Below, piece by piece: positions 27,356 to 36,457 of a DNA stretch of 64,000 nt. A program made the translations under genes and the position numbers. Every line of letters starts with the position of its first letter. Positions within the stretch are counted from its first letter, which is position 1. The stretch is from Candidatus Anderseniibacteriota bacterium (GTDB lineage: Bacteria > Patescibacteria > Andersenbacteria > UBA10190), in NCBI GenBank assembly GCA_021414205.1, contig JAIOOW010000002.1:248001-312000 (forward strand). Reading direction: 5' to 3'. Below the pieces are notes generated by a model. The model was not told the origin of the DNA, made no database searches, and saw only the letters and a list, made by a program, of their open reading frames with translations.

Positions 27356-29167
27356 TTAGCTTTTCTTGTTTCCGCGCTTACGCATGTTCTTCTTCAAGTG
27401 CATTTTGCGCAATCGCAAGTTTTTCGGAGTAACTTCTAGAAGGTCGTCATCACCCAAGTATTCAATACATTCTTCAAGACTCATTGATACTGGGGTATGG
27501 TATGCCTCGGAAACTCCTTCACCAGCAGATCGCATATTGGTTAATTGCTTTTCTTTACAAATATTTACATCCAAGTCTTCAGCGCGGATATGCTCTCCCA
27601 CGATCATACCCTCATACACCTTTACCTGCGGACCGATGAACAATTTTCCGCGACCCTGTGCACCAACTAATCCATACGTTGTACTCACGCCATCTTCATG
27701 GGCAATAAGTGATCCATGATGGCTGGTTGCAATCTCTCCGATGTACGGCAAGTATCCATGGAAGATGGAATTGATAATTCCTTCTCCACGAGTGTCCGTT
27801 AAGTACTCTGCTCGGTATCCGATCAATCCTCGCGTAGAAACTAAGAAGTGCATGTGCGCCGTTTTTCCTTCAACGCGCATATCTTTCATTTCTCCTTTGC
27901 GCTTTCCCATTTTCTCAATCACGGTACCAGCAGCTTCTTCAGGACATTCAAAATACACATCTTCGAATGGCTCTTCTTTCTTTCCATCTTTTTCATGGAA
28001 AATAACTTGCGGTCGGCCAACTTGGAATTCGTATCCTTCTCGAAGCATTTTTTCAATTAAGATTGCCAAGTGCAATTCACCTCGTCCGAATACGGTAAAC
28101 ATTCCGTCAGTTCCTTCGCTGATTTCAACCTTCAACGCAACGTCAGATAATGTTTCTCGTTCGAGTCGCGCTTTTAAGTGTCGAGCAGTTGAAAACTCTC
28201 CTTCTTGCCCAGCAAATGGGGAAGTATTTACGGAAAAGCTCATCTTTACTGTTGGTTCGTCGATATGAATCAAAGGAAGCGCTACCGGATTCGCAAAGTC
28301 TGCAATCGTTTCCCCAATCTTCACCGGCTCAATACCAGCAATAGCAACAATGTCGCCTGGGAATACTTCATCAACTTCTACGCGACCCAATCCGTCGAAC
28401 GTCATCACCGTAGAAACTTCCGCTGGCACATGCTCGCCATCACGCGTAATGCGCATTACTTTTTGTAATTTCTTAATCGATCCGCCCATAAGGGGTCCGA
28501 TCACAATCTGGCCTTTATATGTGTCGTACACAGCATTTACAACAAGAAGTTGCATTGGCTTATCTGAAACTGCTGGCGCAGGTACGAATTCAATAATTGC
28601 ATCAAAAATTGGCGTAATATCTTTCATTGCAGATAAATCCGCCTCTTTGCCCGCTTTTCCATTAATCGCAGAGGCATACAATACCTGGAAGTCGCACTGC
28701 TCATCCGTAGCGCCTAAATCGACGAATAGCCCGAATGTTTGATCAAGCACCCACTGTACACGAGCTTCTGGAACGTCGATTTTATTAATAACAACAATCA
28801 CGCGATGCCCTGCTTCAAGCGCTTTCTTAAGCACGAACTTCGTTTGTGGCATCGGACCGTCTTTTGCATCTACGAGCAGCAGCACACCATTTGCCATGCT
28901 CATAATACGCTCTACTTCTCCGCCGAAGTCAGCATGCCCGGGAGTATCGATAATATTAATTTTGTACCCCTTATATTGAACAGCTGCGTTCTTTGAGAAA
29001 ATAGTAATCCCTCGTTCGCGTTCCAATTCATTGCTATCCATGATCAAGTTGCTCGTGTCTTCTTTTGCACGAAATTCTTCAGACTGTCGTAAAAGCGCAT
29101 CTACTAATGTAGTTTTGCCATGATCTACGTGAGCGATAATTGCAACGTTTCGAATTTGGATAGCCAT
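27356..29167 (-). CDS. typA: Ribosome-associated GTPase TypA/BipA
   Basis: 603 residues, full length. Translational GTPase motifs are AHVDHGKTTL (G1), RGITIFSKN (G2), DTPGHADFGGEV (G3) and NKID (G4). The C-terminal domain carries TRGEGIINSIFHGY and the TypA-specific RLRKMHLKKN tail. It binds the ribosome under stress and helps assembly of the 50S subunit. It follows the DEAD-box helicase gene by 24 bases; both proteins work in RNA and ribosome biogenesis, so an operon makes sense. Confidence 0.96.
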   Translation of the reverse strand: MAIQIRNVAIIAHVDHGKTTLVDALLRQSEEFRAKEDTSNLIMDSNELERERGITIFSKNAAVQYKGYKINIIDTPGHADFGGEVERIMSMANGVLLLVDAKDGPMPQTKFVLKKALEAGHRVIVVINKIDVPEARVQWVLDQTFGLFVDLGATDEQCDFQVLYASAINGKAGKEADLSAMKDITPIFDAIIEFVPAPAVSDKPMQLLVVNAVYDTYKGQIVIGPLMGGSIKKLQKVMRITRDGEHVPAEVSTVMTFDGLGRVEVDEVFPGDIVAIAGIEPVKIGETIADFANPVALPLIHIDEPTVKMSFSVNTSPFAGQEGEFSTARHLKARLERETLSDVALKVEISEGTDGMFTVFGRGELHLAILIEKMLREGYEFQVGRPQVIFHEKDGKKEEPFEDVYFECPEEAAGTVIEKMGKRKGEMKDMRVEGKTAHMHFLVSTRGLIGYRAEYLTDTRGEGIINSIFHGYLPYIGEIATSHHGSLIAHEDGVSTTYGLVGAQGRGKLFIGPQVKVYEGMIVGEHIRAEDLDVNICKEKQLTNMRSAGEGVSEAYHTPVSMSLEECIEYLGDDDLLEVTPKNLRLRKMHLKKNMRKRGNKKS

Positions 29168-29191
29168 AATAATTGGATGTGAATAAAAATC

Positions 29192-30517
29192 TTATAAATG
29201 AACTCTCGGCTTGCGAGATGAGGAAGTATGACTTCCATGAGGTTTGCGAGAAAATCCGCTCGCATTTCGTGTTCCGCTTGGACGGTTGCTTCGAGGACCT
29301 CGTGAATGGGATTGCGGACGAGCATACTTAAATGTCGCTCTGCGATGTCCTTGCCCTACACGACGATCATCTTCAATAAACATATTGTGCGATGTAACTG
29401 CTCGCGCCTTCGGAAGTTCCGGCAATGCGGAGATAGAAAGCTGCGTGCGCACTAATCGCTCGATCGCGCGAAGCTTGTAGCGCTGATCAGGAGTAATAAA
29501 CGTTACAGCCTTTCCTTTTAATCCTGCTCGGCCAGTTCGACCAACTCGATGCACGTAATCATCTGGGCTTTCCGGTAAATCATAGTTAACAACGAGCTCA
29601 ATATTCGTAACGTCAATTCCTCGCGCAGCAATGTCCGTTGCAACCAATACTCGAAAATCTCCAGACTTAAACCCTGCGAGAGAGCGTCGTCGTTGAGATA
29701 ACGACAAATTGGAATGAATTTCCGCAGTTGTATGCCCCATGTGCTTAATTGCTCGGCAAATTTTCTTTGCTCCGTACTTTGTTCGAGAAAACACAAGAAC
29801 AGTACCTTTAAACTCATCGAGAAGCTTATCAAGCATTCGATCTTTCTGATCTCGAGATACCAAGTAAAAATCCTGATCAACCTGCTCAGATACCGATCCT
29901 GCTCGCGCAACTTCAATGCGTACAGGAGTCTTCATGTACTTTGTTGCGATTGCAACAATTTCTTGCGGCATTGTTGCGGAGAACAATAATGTTTGTCGTT
30001 CTTTTGGAACATGGCGCAAAATCTCATTAATTTGTGGCGCAAATCCCATATCCAACATTCGGTCTGCTTCGTCTAATACTAATACGCCAATATTATTAAG
30101 CTGTAATTTCTTCTGCTCTAAATGATCGTTAATACGGCCAGGTGTTCCGATAATCACGTGAGGGCCGCGCTTTAATGACATAATCTGGTGATACATAGAA
30201 GCTCCCCCGATAAGCACTGCTGTTCGAATTCCAAATGTTTGACCGATTGTTCGAATAGCTTCTTCTACCTGGATAGCAAGTTCTCGAGTAGGTAAAATTA
30301 CCAACCCTTGCTTCTTACTTGCGGCAAGCTGCTGAATCATCGGGAGCGAGAATGCAAACGTCTTTCCAGTACCCGTTTGAGCGATACCAATCACGTCCTT
30401 GCCTTCCACAGCAACAGGAATTGCCTGCGCCTGAATTGGCGTAGGAGTAGTGAACTTTAATTTATCTAATACAGCAATAATGCTGGGTTTTAAGCCTAAT
30501 TCGGCAAATGTTGACAT
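29192..30517 (-). CDS. DEAD-box RNA helicase
   Basis: 441 residues from ATG 30517 (MSTFAELGLKP, the Q-motif region). Motifs in order are GIAQTGTGKTFAF (I), PTRELAIQ (Ia), VLDEADRMLDMGF (II, DEAD), LLFSATMP (III), LVATDIAARGIDV (V) and HRVGRTGRAG (VI). A basic Arg/Ser/Gly-rich tail of about 60 residues (ending SSSRKPRVHL) should bind RNA. It resembles RhlE/CsdA-type helicases of cold adaptation and ribosome assembly. A 7-bp inverted repeat lies 11 nt upstream of the start. Confidence 0.95.
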   Translation of the reverse strand: MSTFAELGLKPSIIAVLDKLKFTTPTPIQAQAIPVAVEGKDVIGIAQTGTGKTFAFSLPMIQQLAASKKQGLVILPTRELAIQVEEAIRTIGQTFGIRTAVLIGGASMYHQIMSLKRGPHVIIGTPGRINDHLEQKKLQLNNIGVLVLDEADRMLDMGFAPQINEILRHVPKERQTLLFSATMPQEIVAIATKYMKTPVRIEVARAGSVSEQVDQDFYLVSRDQKDRMLDKLLDEFKGTVLVFSRTKYGAKKICRAIKHMGHTTAEIHSNLSLSQRRRSLAGFKSGDFRVLVATDIAARGIDVTNIELVVNYDLPESPDDYVHRVGRTGRAGLKGKAVTFITPDQRYKLRAIERLVRTQLSISALPELPKARAVTSHNMFIEDDRRVGQGHRRATFKYARPQSHSRGPRSNRPSGTRNASGFSRKPHGSHTSSSRKPRVHL

Positions 30518-30528
30518 AGTTATATAGT

Positions 30529-30551
30529 GTGACATGCTCCCGTAATGTCAC
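30529..30551. promoter_or_regulatory. Inverted repeat upstream of the helicase gene
   Basis: GTGACAT (30529-30535) and ATGTCAC (30545-30551) form a perfect 7-bp inverted repeat with a 9-nt spacer, next to an AT-rich CACTATATAACT run before ATG 30517. The position suits an operator over the promoter, or a small 5' hairpin in the mRNA. No T-tract follows on either strand. Confidence 0.4.
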
Positions 30552-30638
30552 AAAATATGCCATGTGGGCTCAGGTCCGATTAAGTTGTTAGTGCATGCAT
30601 CATAGAACATACCCCAAAACATGTCAAATCTCCTGCAC

Positions 30639-30667
30639 TAGACAAGCTGCCCATTTCGTACTATTAT
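30639..30667 (+). promoter_or_regulatory. Strong sigma-70-type promoter
   Basis: TAGACA (30639-30644), a 17-nt spacer and TATTAT (30662-30667), each 5/6 to consensus. It lies about 75 nt upstream of the accessory gene at 30743. Confidence 0.6.
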
Positions 30668-30742
30668 AGTCCTCGTCCTAAATACCTATGGTTGGTATGC
30701 CACGGACGGCTCGTTAAAAATCGTATACAGGAAAAAGCTATT

Positions 30743-31501
30743 GTGCTGACAGCGACAATGCAAAAACAACGATTCGGTGTATGGGACATCTATCCCGTAA
30801 CCAACAACAAGGGGGAGGAAGTCTCTCTCTGGATCGCAAGAAATGAAGTCCACGTAAAAAGGAATTGCCAAGCAATCAGCTTCGCCGAAAAAGGGCGCAT
30901 CAAGACATGGAGCCTCGCTTTCTTTCTTGAAAAACTCGGCCTCCTCGAAGATCAGTGGCTTATCACGGCGGGCACGAGCACAATCCCCGAGCTGCCCGAT
31001 GGCCTCATTCGCTCAGAATTTGGCCATCGATCTATCGTGGCGCATCGCACCGAAGAAACCATGATCCATGTCAAAGTTGACCAGCAAGGAAATTCGCGGA
31101 TCCACTCTCAAAACCCTGGCGAGAAAAGAGAAAAAATCGCTCTCGCCCCGGCAGAAACGCAGCGCCTTGCTTCGTCAGCAGAAACGCTTGCTCGCAGCAT
31201 GTTCAAGCGAATCCAAGAAATTTGCGCCGAACATCGCGTCACCGTCACGTTTGTTCGATTCTCATTCGCACGACGCCTCTCGGACAACAAGCTTGTTCCA
31301 ATCGGCGGCGTGTGCGATCCCGACCTTGCGGGGTTTGAATACAAGACAAACAAGTGCGGAGAAACTCCTCCGCAGACCGTCAGACTCGGTCGAGATGAAA
31401 TGAAAAGAATTCAAGAAGCGAAAACAGTTCTGCTATGCGACAGAATTCGTGACAAATGGAGAACATTTCAGACGGTACTCACGACAGATTTTTCAACCTA
31501 A
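30743..31501 (+). CDS. Accessory protein of unknown function
   Basis: About 252 residues from a GTG at 30743 that has an AGGA about 10 nt upstream; ATG 30758 (MQKQRFGVWDIYPV) is the alternative and has no visible ribosome binding site. No domain recognised. The sequence is hydrophilic and soluble, with a Trp-rich beginning (RFGVWDIYPV, VSLWIARNE) and a charged C-terminal half (LGRDEMKRIQEAK). It is a stand-alone unit with its own strong promoter and intrinsic terminator, unlike the packed operons around it. Its codons appear richer in C and G at third positions than those of its neighbours. Confidence 0.7.
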   Translation: MLTATMQKQRFGVWDIYPVTNNKGEEVSLWIARNEVHVKRNCQAISFAEKGRIKTWSLAFFLEKLGLLEDQWLITAGTSTIPELPDGLIRSEFGHRSIVAHRTEETMIHVKVDQQGNSRIHSQNPGEKREKIALAPAETQRLASSAETLARSMFKRIQEICAEHRVTVTFVRFSFARRLSDNKLVPIGGVCDPDLAGFEYKTNKCGETPPQTVRLGRDEMKRIQEAKTVLLCDRIRDKWRTFQTVLTTDFST

Positions 31502-31528
31502 CTGTCAACGCACCTTCGTAAAAACTCA

Positions 31529-31567
31529 ACACCCGGTCGTTCAATTGAACTTCCGGGTGTTTTTCTT
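31529..31567. terminator. Intrinsic terminator, probably bidirectional
   Basis: ACACCCGG (31529-31536) pairs with CCGGGTGT (31553-31560), followed by TTTTCTTTATT. The reverse strand also has a T-rich run (TTGAGTTTTT), so it could serve the convergent msrB as well. Confidence 0.85.
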
Positions 31568-31938
31568 TATTCCTCCTTCAAGCTCAAGCAAACGGAATTG
31601 ATACAGTAGCGCTTTCCGCCTTTATCTGAAGGGCCATCATCAAACACATGCCCCAAATGCGCTTTGCAATTTTTACATACTACTTCCGTACGCTTCATAC
31701 CGTATTCGTCGTCTTCAACGAGTTCTATATGCTCCAAATTTTTCGGCTCCGTAAAGCTTGGCCACCCTGTACCAGAATCAAATTTCGTATCCGACGAAAA
31801 CAGCTCTTGCCCGCATACAGCGCACATATACGTACCTTTTGTGTGCTCGTCTACATACTTGCCCGTAAACGGCGCTTCTGTCCCCTTTTCCCGGGCTACT
31901 TTATATAATTCTGGGTCTAGTTCGTTGTCTTGTTTCAT
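31567..31938 (-). CDS. msrB: Peptide-methionine (R)-S-oxide reductase MsrB
   Basis: 123 residues from ATG 31938; TATACT 6 nt upstream supports this start over one at 31956. Two zinc-binding CxxC pairs (CAVCG, CKNCK), GTGWPSF and the catalytic cysteine in RYCINS are present. It reduces methionine-R-sulfoxide in proteins. With no signal peptide it should act in the cytoplasm. msrA is encoded separately about 15 kb away. Confidence 0.95.
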   Translation of the reverse strand: MKQDNELDPELYKVAREKGTEAPFTGKYVDEHTKGTYMCAVCGQELFSSDTKFDSGTGWPSFTEPKNLEHIELVEDDEYGMKRTEVVCKNCKAHLGHVFDDGPSDKGGKRYCINSVCLSLKEE

Positions 31939-31944
31939 GCAATA

Positions 31945-31972
31945 AGTATACGGCACTATCGGGATCTCACAA
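31945..31972 (-). promoter_or_regulatory. msrB promoter
   Basis: On the minus strand TTGTGA (31967-31972), 16 nt, then TATACT (31945-31950), 6 nt before ATG 31938. Confidence 0.5.
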
Positions 31973-31999
31973 CTTCATAATTCCCACATCTTTTTCGTA

Positions 32000-32005
32000 T
32001 ATACT
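32000..32005 (+). promoter_or_regulatory. -10 element of the MacAB-type operon
   Basis: TATACT is followed by exactly 6 nt and ATG 32012. No Shine-Dalgarno sequence is present, so a leaderless mRNA is likely. No convincing -35 was seen. Confidence 0.5.
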
Positions 32006-32011
32006 ACGAAC

Positions 32012-33496
32012 ATGAATAAAACATGGTGGAAAAATTGGTACGTCATCGGAGGAATCGTTGTTGTTATTATCGGAATTATTTGGTGGACCCAATCCAATAA
32101 GAGCACTACAACAGTTACTCCGATTACAGCAACGGCAGAGCAAGGAACGTTAGTACAATCTATTTCCGGGAGCGGAACATTGTCCGCAAAAATTCAGGCG
32201 GACATCTCTTCTGCAACATACGGACGCGTTACAAAAGTATTAGTAAAAAACGGAGATACGGTAAAAGCGGACCAATCTCTTGTCGAAGTGCAATCACTAG
32301 CAACTCCTGAGGCGCTTGCGAAAGGATTAGCATCATACTTATCTGCCCAAGATTCGTATAATCAAGCAGTTACAAAATTAACCAGCTTAAATGGGACGCT
32401 CGCATCCGCTCAACAATCTCTCCAAGATGCGCAAAAAAATGAGAAGATAACGGCAAGCGCACTTACAAGTGCGCAACTTGCATATAGTAAAAGTTCCGTA
32501 GATGCGAAATCGACAAACCTTTCTGCGCAGCAATCCGTATACAGTGCGGGCACGGCGCAAGACAAGGCTAGCACCGATAACGAACAATCCGCAGCGGATC
32601 TACAAGCACAACAAGCACAATTAGGCCTGAAGTCTTCTGCGCTTTCTTCAAAAAAATCCGTAAACGATGCGCTCAATACACTCCAGCAAGCACAGCGCGA
32701 TGCAGCATCCATTAAGCTCAAAACCCAATCAGCACAAGATGCATATACTGTTGCACAAGCGAATTTGAATAATCAAAACACCTCGATTAGTGCGGCGCGC
32801 GCAAATTTGAACGCAGCTAAAATTGCATATCAAATTCTCACCAGCCAGCCGATCACAGCTCCTGTTGGTGGAACGATTGTAAATATGAATCTTATTCCGG
32901 GGCAAATTATTGGAGTAGACAATTCGTCATCTTCAACATCATCTACTACCACACCCCCAACCCTTTTCTCCGTTATAGACTATAATAGTATGCGTGCGAC
33001 GATCGCTGTAAGCGAAGTAGATATTTCTTCGGTAAAACTTGGGCAAATTGCAACCACAACATTCGACGCTCTACCAGACAAAACATTCACCGGGACAGTT
33101 TCTAATGTGAATGCAATCGGAACAACTACGCAAGGAGTAACTACGTACTCTATCGAAATCACGCTCGACTCCATAACCCCAGACTTAAAACCAGGCATGA
33201 CAGCAAATGCATCTATCGTTACGAACAAAAAAGAAAATGTCATACTAATACCAAGTACTGCGATACAAACAGTCAACGGTCAAAGTGTTGTGCAAGTTAT
33301 GAAAAACAACACCGCACAATCAGTTAACGTTACGGTAGGCGATAGCAACGATAGCGAAACAGAAATCGTATCCGGCATTACATCGGGCGACATGGTCGTA
33401 ACAAATCCTACAACAACTGCAACCACATCTTCCAGTAGCGGGGGCGGGTTTAATTTGTTTGGCGGAAATGCACGAGGGGCACGAATTGGCGGATAA
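32012..33496 (+). CDS. MacA/HlyD-type membrane fusion protein of an ABC exporter
   Basis: 494 residues. One N-terminal membrane helix (about 7-25) is followed by a split biotinyl-lipoyl domain, a long Ala/Gln/Ser-rich coiled-coil hairpin (about 95-275) and the second lipoyl half (TAPVGGTIVNMNLIPGQ). Beta-barrel and membrane-proximal domains come next, and the end is Gly-rich (GGGFNLFGGNARG). Periplasmic adaptors of this kind link an MacB-type ABC transporter to the outside. The stop overlaps the ATP-binding-protein start (TAATG). In a monoderm-type cell it would span the wall rather than reach an outer-membrane channel. Confidence 0.9.
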   Translation: MNKTWWKNWYVIGGIVVVIIGIIWWTQSNKSTTTVTPITATAEQGTLVQSISGSGTLSAKIQADISSATYGRVTKVLVKNGDTVKADQSLVEVQSLATPEALAKGLASYLSAQDSYNQAVTKLTSLNGTLASAQQSLQDAQKNEKITASALTSAQLAYSKSSVDAKSTNLSAQQSVYSAGTAQDKASTDNEQSAADLQAQQAQLGLKSSALSSKKSVNDALNTLQQAQRDAASIKLKTQSAQDAYTVAQANLNNQNTSISAARANLNAAKIAYQILTSQPITAPVGGTIVNMNLIPGQIIGVDNSSSSTSSTTTPPTLFSVIDYNSMRATIAVSEVDISSVKLGQIATTTFDALPDKTFTGTVSNVNAIGTTTQGVTTYSIEITLDSITPDLKPGMTANASIVTNKKENVILIPSTAIQTVNGQSVVQVMKNNTAQSVNVTVGDSNDSETEIVSGITSGDMVVTNPTTTATTSSSSGGGFNLFGGNARGARIGG

Positions 33497-34191
33497 TGAT
33501 TACGCTTACCGACATTACGAAGAGCTACAAGATGGGGCCGAATACGTTTCAAGCGTTAAAGGGCATCACGCTCACTATAGAAGAAGGAGAATTTGTAGCT
33601 ATTATGGGTCCGTCCGGATCAGGCAAGTCTACACTCATGCATATTATCGGCGCGCTAGATATTCCAACAACCGGGAAATATGTTCTCGATGGGGAGCCTG
33701 TAGAAAAATTAACTGACGATGAATTAGCAGATATTAGAAATCGCAAAATCGGATTCGTATTTCAATCGTTCAATCTATTGCCACGCATGAGCATATTAAA
33801 AAATGTTGCACTCCCACTTGCATATGCAGATGATCCTGATCGAATAGAAAAAGCGAAAAAAGTACTTGAGCAGGTAGGCTTAGGTTCAAAGCTTCAAAAC
33901 AAATCGAATGAGATTTCCGGAGGCCAGGTGCAACGAGTTGCAGTTGCGCGAGCCCTGGTTACAAATCCGAGACTGCTGCTTGCAGACGAACCGACGGGAA
34001 ATTTGGATACAAAAACAGGAGATGAAATTATGCATTTTTTTGCGGAGCTAAATAACAAAGGGAATACAATCATCATGGTTACCCATGAGCCAGAAATCGC
34101 AGCTCATGCCAAGCGTGTTATCACGCTTCGCGACGGATTAATTCATAGCGACGTTCGCCAAAAACCTCATCACGAACCCTATGGACAATAA
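33496..34191 (+). CDS. MacB-type ABC transporter ATP-binding protein
   Basis: 231 residues. Walker A is GPSGSGKST, followed by the Q-loop in VFQSFNLLPRMS, the signature SGGQ (EISGGQVQRVAVARAL), Walker B LLLADEPTG and the switch His in VTHEPE. This is the LolD/MacB/FtsE-type subfamily, with NLDTKTGDEIM after the D-loop. It pairs with the permease immediately downstream (11-base overlap) to drive export or extracytoplasmic work by mechanotransmission. Confidence 0.95.
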   Translation: MITLTDITKSYKMGPNTFQALKGITLTIEEGEFVAIMGPSGSGKSTLMHIIGALDIPTTGKYVLDGEPVEKLTDDELADIRNRKIGFVFQSFNLLPRMSILKNVALPLAYADDPDRIEKAKKVLEQVGLGSKLQNKSNEISGGQVQRVAVARALVTNPRLLLADEPTGNLDTKTGDEIMHFFAELNNKGNTIIMVTHEPEIAAHAKRVITLRDGLIHSDVRQKPHHEPYGQ

Positions 34192-35404
34192 AGAGACCCT
34201 CATGACTGCATTCGAAGCTCTGCTCGGAAATAAACTCCGCACAGGGCTTGCAATTCTTGGTATCGTCATCGGTATCGGCGCCGTTGTTGCGCTTATTACA
34301 CTCGGCCAAGGGGCAACACAATCCGTACAAAATAGCATCAGCACACTGGGCGCCAATCTCCTCACCGTGTCACCGGGCGCTGCGTCACAGGGAGGGGGCA
34401 TTCGAGGATCCGCAGGGTCAGGCACAAGCCTTACGCTTGCAGATGCGCAAGCGATCACGTCATCACCGACCGTAACGACCGTAAAAGCAGTAAGCGCAGA
34501 AGCATCGCGTAATTATCAAGTCACATATAAAAAAGAAAACACTAACTCAAGCGTCACTGGGGCGTTTGCCACTTACCTTTCCGTACACGATGACACCCTC
34601 GCCCAAGGAACATTTTTTACCGAAAAAGACATGAATAGTCTTGCGAAAAAAGCTGTTCTGGGAGCAACTGTCGCAACAGACCTCTTTGGTACCGCAAACC
34701 CTATCGGACAAACAGTTCAAATTAATCATATTCCTTTTAAAGTTGTGGGCGTACTTACGTCAAAAGGTGGTACCGGATTTTTCAGCCAAGACGACATAAT
34801 CCTCGCCCCTCTTTTAACAGTACAAAAATTACTACTAGGCTCTTCAAATATACAAAGTATTTCCGTGCAAGCTACGAGCTCGGATGTTATGACGACGGCG
34901 TCCGAACAAATCACCACGCTCCTGCTTAATCGCCACCACATTAAAGACCCTGCAAAAGCAGATTTCAACATTCGATCACAAGCAGACATCTTAAGTACTG
35001 CAACATCTGCCACAAGCACACTTACCGGCTTATTAGCTGGCATCGCAGCTATATCCCTATTAGTTGGAGGTATTGGGATTATGAATATCATGTTGGTTAC
35101 CATCACTGAAAGAACTCGTGAAATTGGAATCCGTAAAGCAATCGGCGCAAAGAAAAAAGATATCCTTACCCAGTTTTTATTTGAATCTATCGTACTTACT
35201 CTTACGGGCGGCATACTAGGAATTTTGTTTGGATTCGCACTTTCGTTTCTTGGAAGCAAACTCTTGAGTATTCCATTCACCATTACATTCTTTGCCCCAT
35301 TTATCGCATTTACCGTATCTTCCGCGATCGGCATCATCTTCGGATACTATCCTGCGCGTAAAGCTGCAACTATGCAGCCGATTCAAGCATTGCGCTATGA
35401 ATAA
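34181..35404 (+). CDS. MacB-type ABC transporter permease
   Basis: 407 residues. There is an N-terminal helix (LRTGLAILGIVIGIGAVVAL), a large extracytoplasmic MacB_PCD domain (about 45-280), and three C-terminal helices of FtsX type with GIGIMNIMLVTITERTREIGIRKAIGAKK, the coupling helix. Such permeases export peptides, antibiotics or lipoproteins together with a MacA adaptor. The substrate is not predictable. Confidence 0.93.
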   Translation: MDNKETLMTAFEALLGNKLRTGLAILGIVIGIGAVVALITLGQGATQSVQNSISTLGANLLTVSPGAASQGGGIRGSAGSGTSLTLADAQAITSSPTVTTVKAVSAEASRNYQVTYKKENTNSSVTGAFATYLSVHDDTLAQGTFFTEKDMNSLAKKAVLGATVATDLFGTANPIGQTVQINHIPFKVVGVLTSKGGTGFFSQDDIILAPLLTVQKLLLGSSNIQSISVQATSSDVMTTASEQITTLLLNRHHIKDPAKADFNIRSQADILSTATSATSTLTGLLAGIAAISLLVGGIGIMNIMLVTITERTREIGIRKAIGAKKKDILTQFLFESIVLTLTGGILGILFGFALSFLGSKLLSIPFTITFFAPFIAFTVSSAIGIIFGYYPARKAATMQPIQALRYE

Positions 35405-35434
35405 TACATTTCACCGAGAGGAGGTGTACAAACT

Positions 35435-35872
35435 ATGAACACAAAAGCCACTATTATAATTGCCGTAGTTTTAGCACTTATCGTTGGATTCGGAGGTGGA
35501 TATTATGTCCGCGGAGCCATGCGCCCACAAGGAGTATCGCGTAATGCAATATTTACTCCAGGCCAAGGCGGGGCAACAGGAACCCGATTTGGAGGGGCAA
35601 ACGCTCAAGGGCGACCAGTAGAAGGAACTATTGATTCCATCACATCCGACCATATGACAGTGAAATCTCCAGATGGGTCTACCCACGCCGTACTCATCGA
35701 CAATACTACGCAGTACAAGAAAACAACTGATGCAACCCAAGCAGATTTTACGCAAGGAACATCTGTTATGGTGATCGGAAAACAAAATCCCGATGGCAGC
35801 ATCACTGCAAGCAGCATTCAAACAGCTCCGCAGCGTCCCGCATCCCAATCCCCAGCACCAGCAGCACAGTAA
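35435..35872 (+). CDS. Small exported DUF5666-like protein of the MacAB locus
   Basis: 145 residues. A strong ribosome binding site (GAGGAGGTG) lies 8 nt upstream of ATG 35435, in contrast to the leaderless start of the operon. An N-terminal membrane anchor (about 5-25) is followed by a Gly-rich stretch and an OB-like domain (EGTIDSITSDHMTVKSPDG, TQYKKTT, VMVIGKQNPDGSITA). The Pro/Ala/Gln tail is short. DUF5666-like domains often accompany metal or efflux loci. It is separated from the permease by 30 bases and ends at a strong terminator. Confidence 0.7.
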   Translation: MNTKATIIIAVVLALIVGFGGGYYVRGAMRPQGVSRNAIFTPGQGGATGTRFGGANAQGRPVEGTIDSITSDHMTVKSPDGSTHAVLIDNTTQYKKTTDATQADFTQGTSVMVIGKQNPDGSITASSIQTAPQRPASQSPAPAAQ

Positions 35873-35884
35873 ACAAACACACGC

Positions 35885-35922
35885 ATAATAAATCCTCCAC
35901 ACGGAGGATTTATTATTTATTC
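35885..35922 (+). terminator. Intrinsic terminator of the MacAB operon
   Basis: A perfect 14-bp stem (35885-35898 with 35903-35916) with a 4-nt loop, followed by TTATTC. The stem is AT-rich at its base. Confidence 0.75.
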
Positions 35923-35960
35923 ATGAACGAAATGCCAGCACATTGCACCTTAGATGTAAT

Positions 35961-36452
35961 TTACCTATTATAGATAGTCCATTGCCAAATCCTCCAAATA
36001 ATAGGAAAAATATGAAGATACTTTTTGTACATTTTCCCAGTACCATCAATGGCCCACAAATAATAAACATTCTTCAACATATCGATATCCTGCCTAACAA
36101 TAAAGTTAGTACTAGGATTTTCTTCTGTTAAAACAATATTCCGATCATTTGTAAAACTTGCAGCAAAAATAACATGCTTCCCATCTTTATTGCCCAAAAC
36201 CCGATATCCACCTTTCTCAATTCTCAAAGATCTTCTGCCACGATTCGTTACTGTAACAGAAAGATACTTTTGATTCGGATCGTAAGATGGATGATTAATT
36301 ACATTCATGTTTTCTTGATAGCTAATCGTAACCTTCGGACGATCTCGGAATATATTATATGCATTCGTTGCAAATGCTATAGAGGCAATAATGGCTCCAT
36401 ACCAAGCCACAGCGTCAGCGGTAATAGTTACTGAAAAGGGACTTCCTAGCAT
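35961..36452 (-). CDS. Membrane-anchored hypothetical protein
   Basis: 163 residues. One N-terminal membrane helix (about 12-32; WYGAIIASIAFATNAYNIF) is followed by a soluble beta-rich domain: KVTISYQENMNV, YLSVTVTNRGRRSLRIEKGGY, FIVRQDIDML. The beta part resembles small Ig-like or IMS-facing domains seen beside DUF4760 proteins. It lies 5 bases after the DUF4760-type gene, so both are cotranscribed. The membrane helix probably leaves the domain in the cytoplasm. Function unknown. Confidence 0.68.
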   Translation of the reverse strand: MLGSPFSVTITADAVAWYGAIIASIAFATNAYNIFRDRPKVTISYQENMNVINHPSYDPNQKYLSVTVTNRGRRSLRIEKGGYRVLGNKDGKHVIFAASFTNDRNIVLTEENPSTNFIVRQDIDMLKNVYYLWAIDGTGKMYKKYLHIFPIIWRIWQWTIYNR

Positions 36453-36457
36453 ATCAA

